This document shows positions 63,049 to 64,000 of a stretch of 64,000 nt of DNA, piece after piece. The position numbers were made by a program, and so were the translations under genes. The notes beneath the pieces were generated by a model. The model was given only the letters and a program-made list of their open reading frames with translations. It searched no databases and was not told where the DNA came from. Each line of letters opens with the position of its first letter. Positions within the stretch are counted from its first letter, which is position 1. Location: contig NZ_CP083350.1 of the NCBI RefSeq assembly GCF_020035535.1, forward strand, positions 940,501-1,004,500, in the 5' to 3' direction. This stretch comes from Ensifer adhaerens. Lineage in GTDB: Bacteria; Pseudomonadota; Alphaproteobacteria; Rhizobiales; Rhizobiaceae.

Positions 63049-63855
63049 TTAGCGGTAAACGCCCTTTGCCGTAAGGTCCGGCAGTTCGCCGCCGACCCAC
63101 TTTTCATAGAGCTCAGCATAACGGCCGGTACGGACCTGCTGGTTGATGAAAAGGTTGAGGAAGTTGATGAAGCCGTATTCTTCGCGGTTGGTGAAGAGCG
63201 CGACGTAGTCGGTATCGAACGGTGCCTTGCCGACGACGGCAATGCCCGGGAACTTGCCGGTCTTGACGTTGGCCTGGGCAACGGTCGAGGTCGAAACGGT
63301 GGCGTCGATCTGGCCCTGGCTGAGCGCGAGGAAGACGTCGGCCTGGGTCTGGTACGGACGGAACTCGCCGGCGCCCCATTCCTTGACCTGCTTTTCGAGT
63401 GCGATCGCTTCAAACGTGCCGGCGGTGGCGCCGACGGTCTTGCCCTTCATGTCTTCGAAGGACTTGACGCCCGACTTTTCGTTGGCGGTAACGGCCATTT
63501 CGAAGGCGAAGTAAGGGATCGTCATGCCGACGGTCTTGGCACGCTCAAGCGTGTCGGAGGTCGAGGCAACGCCGACGTCGACGCGGCCCGACATCAGAGC
63601 GGGAATACGCTCCGGGAACGGGGTTTCGACGATTTCGGCGGTGACGCCGAGTGCCTTTGCGAGGTCGTTGCAGTAATCGACGTCAAAACCGATCGGGTTG
63701 TTGTTCTCGTCGCGAGAACCCATCGGCGGGAAGTCGAGGACGACTGCGCAACGCAGCGTTCCCGAGCCGATGACGTCATCCAGCTTGTCGGCATGGGCCT
63801 GGCTGGTCAGAGCAGCGGCCGCAACGAGGCCGAGCGCGAGCACCGAAGTCTTCAT
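63049..63855 (-). CDS. amino-acid ABC transporter substrate-binding protein
   Basis: 268 residues of solute-binding family 3. Signal peptide 1-22 (ending SQAHA), then GTLRCAVVLDFPPMGSRDENNNPIGFDVDYCNDLAKALG and the ATSTV-like second lobe region STSTVAQANVKTG. First gene of the operon; GGGAGAGA precedes the ATG. The ligand is probably hydroxyproline or proline, by context. Confidence 0.94.
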   Translation of the reverse strand: MKTSVLALGLVAAAALTSQAHADKLDDVIGSGTLRCAVVLDFPPMGSRDENNNPIGFDVDYCNDLAKALGVTAEIVETPFPERIPALMSGRVDVGVASTSDTLERAKTVGMTIPYFAFEMAVTANEKSGVKSFEDMKGKTVGATAGTFEAIALEKQVKEWGAGEFRPYQTQADVFLALSQGQIDATVSTSTVAQANVKTGKFPGIAVVGKAPFDTDYVALFTNREEYGFINFLNLFINQQVRTGRYAELYEKWVGGELPDLTAKGVYR

Positions 63856-63932
63856 TATCTCTCTCCCTGAAATGAGTGCCGTTTGACGGCTGACCCACTA
63901 TTTCGTTTTAGAGAGCACAAATCAATAGAAAA

Positions 63933-63957
63933 ATACAATTAGTATACAAAAAGTATA
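63933..63957 (-). promoter_or_regulatory. overlapping GTATAC-type dyads upstream of the hydroxyproline operon
   Basis: ATAC-AATTA-GTAT (63933-63945) runs into TATAC-AAAAA-GTATA (63943-63957), so ATAC/GTAT arms recur every 11 bp, one helical turn. The shared GTATAC core is the common half-site form of FadR-subgroup GntR repressors, and a GntR repressor is known for rhizobial hydroxyproline genes. About 78 bp upstream of the binding-protein start. The regulator gene is not in the window. Confidence 0.5.
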
Positions 63958-64000
63958 TCATCCTAACGCAAAACGCCCGCAGGGTTCCCATTTGTTTCGT

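Noticed and set aside
63965..63988. GGAAC-N15-CGTT on the minus strand at the right end, like a third general-stress promoter
   Set aside because: The spacer is 15, shorter than the accepted 16-17, and it lies more than 100 bp upstream of the nearest gene, beyond the GTATAC array.

Overview
This is GC-rich DNA from an alphaproteobacterium, most likely a Rhizobiales member close to Sinorhizobium/Ensifer. The evidence is the gene style, the many ABC uptake operons, a CtrA-type box (TTAA-N7-TTAA) ahead of minCDE, and two exact EcfG/RpoE2 general-stress promoters (GGAAC-N16-CGTT). minCDE together with catabolic operons recalls a chromid such as pSymB. That placement is inference; no replication genes are visible. 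No rRNA, tRNA, CRISPR array, prophage or insertion sequence was recognised.

Layout. 1-9.8 kb: LysR regulator CatR diverges from catB-catC-catA-benABCD-benK-pcaD, a full benzoate-to-3-oxoadipate route, with two BenM/CatM-type operators between catR and catB. 9.9-11.5 kb: ArsR regulator plus SRPBCC protein, divergent from a RibD/DHFR-like reductase over a duplicated operator. 11.6-15.9 kb: secreted alpha/beta hydrolase, a membrane-anchored AraC regulator, a single-PDZ HtrA protease and a small exported protein. 16.2-18.5 kb: divergent citrate-synthase-like pair, one member fused to a DNA-binding domain. 18.5-28.4 kb: a SIS-less RpiR-type regulator, then a carbohydrate ABC operon with a TIM-barrel isomerase, NagB-like and ROK proteins, a Gfo/Idh/MocA dehydrogenase, TetR and a bicupin. 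28.5-30.4 kb: minC-minD-minE. 30.7-34.4 kb: three small proteins (one a stress-promoter DUF1236 protein) and a 684-residue RTX protein.

34.4-38.2 kb: DevBCA/MacAB-like exporter with a divergent TetR regulator. 38.2-46.0 kb: IclR regulator divergent from a polyamine/opine-type ABC transporter interleaved with a three-subunit, opine-oxidase-like flavoprotein. 46.1-51.6 kb: a PBP2/FtsI-like and PBP1A-like gene pair divergent from an AmpR-like LysR regulator. 51.7-56.6 kb: prkA-yeaH-spoVR stress operon. 57.0-63.9 kb: amino-acid ABC transporter with D-amino-acid dehydrogenase, proline-racemase-family epimerase and aconitase X, which fits hydroxyproline catabolism.

Most operons are tightly coupled by ATGA or TGATG overlaps. 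The least explained parts are the HTH-citrate synthase with its palindromes, the AmpR-PBP pair without a beta-lactamase, the ABC/opine-oxidase operon of unknown substrate, and the 19-28 kb sugar pathway.
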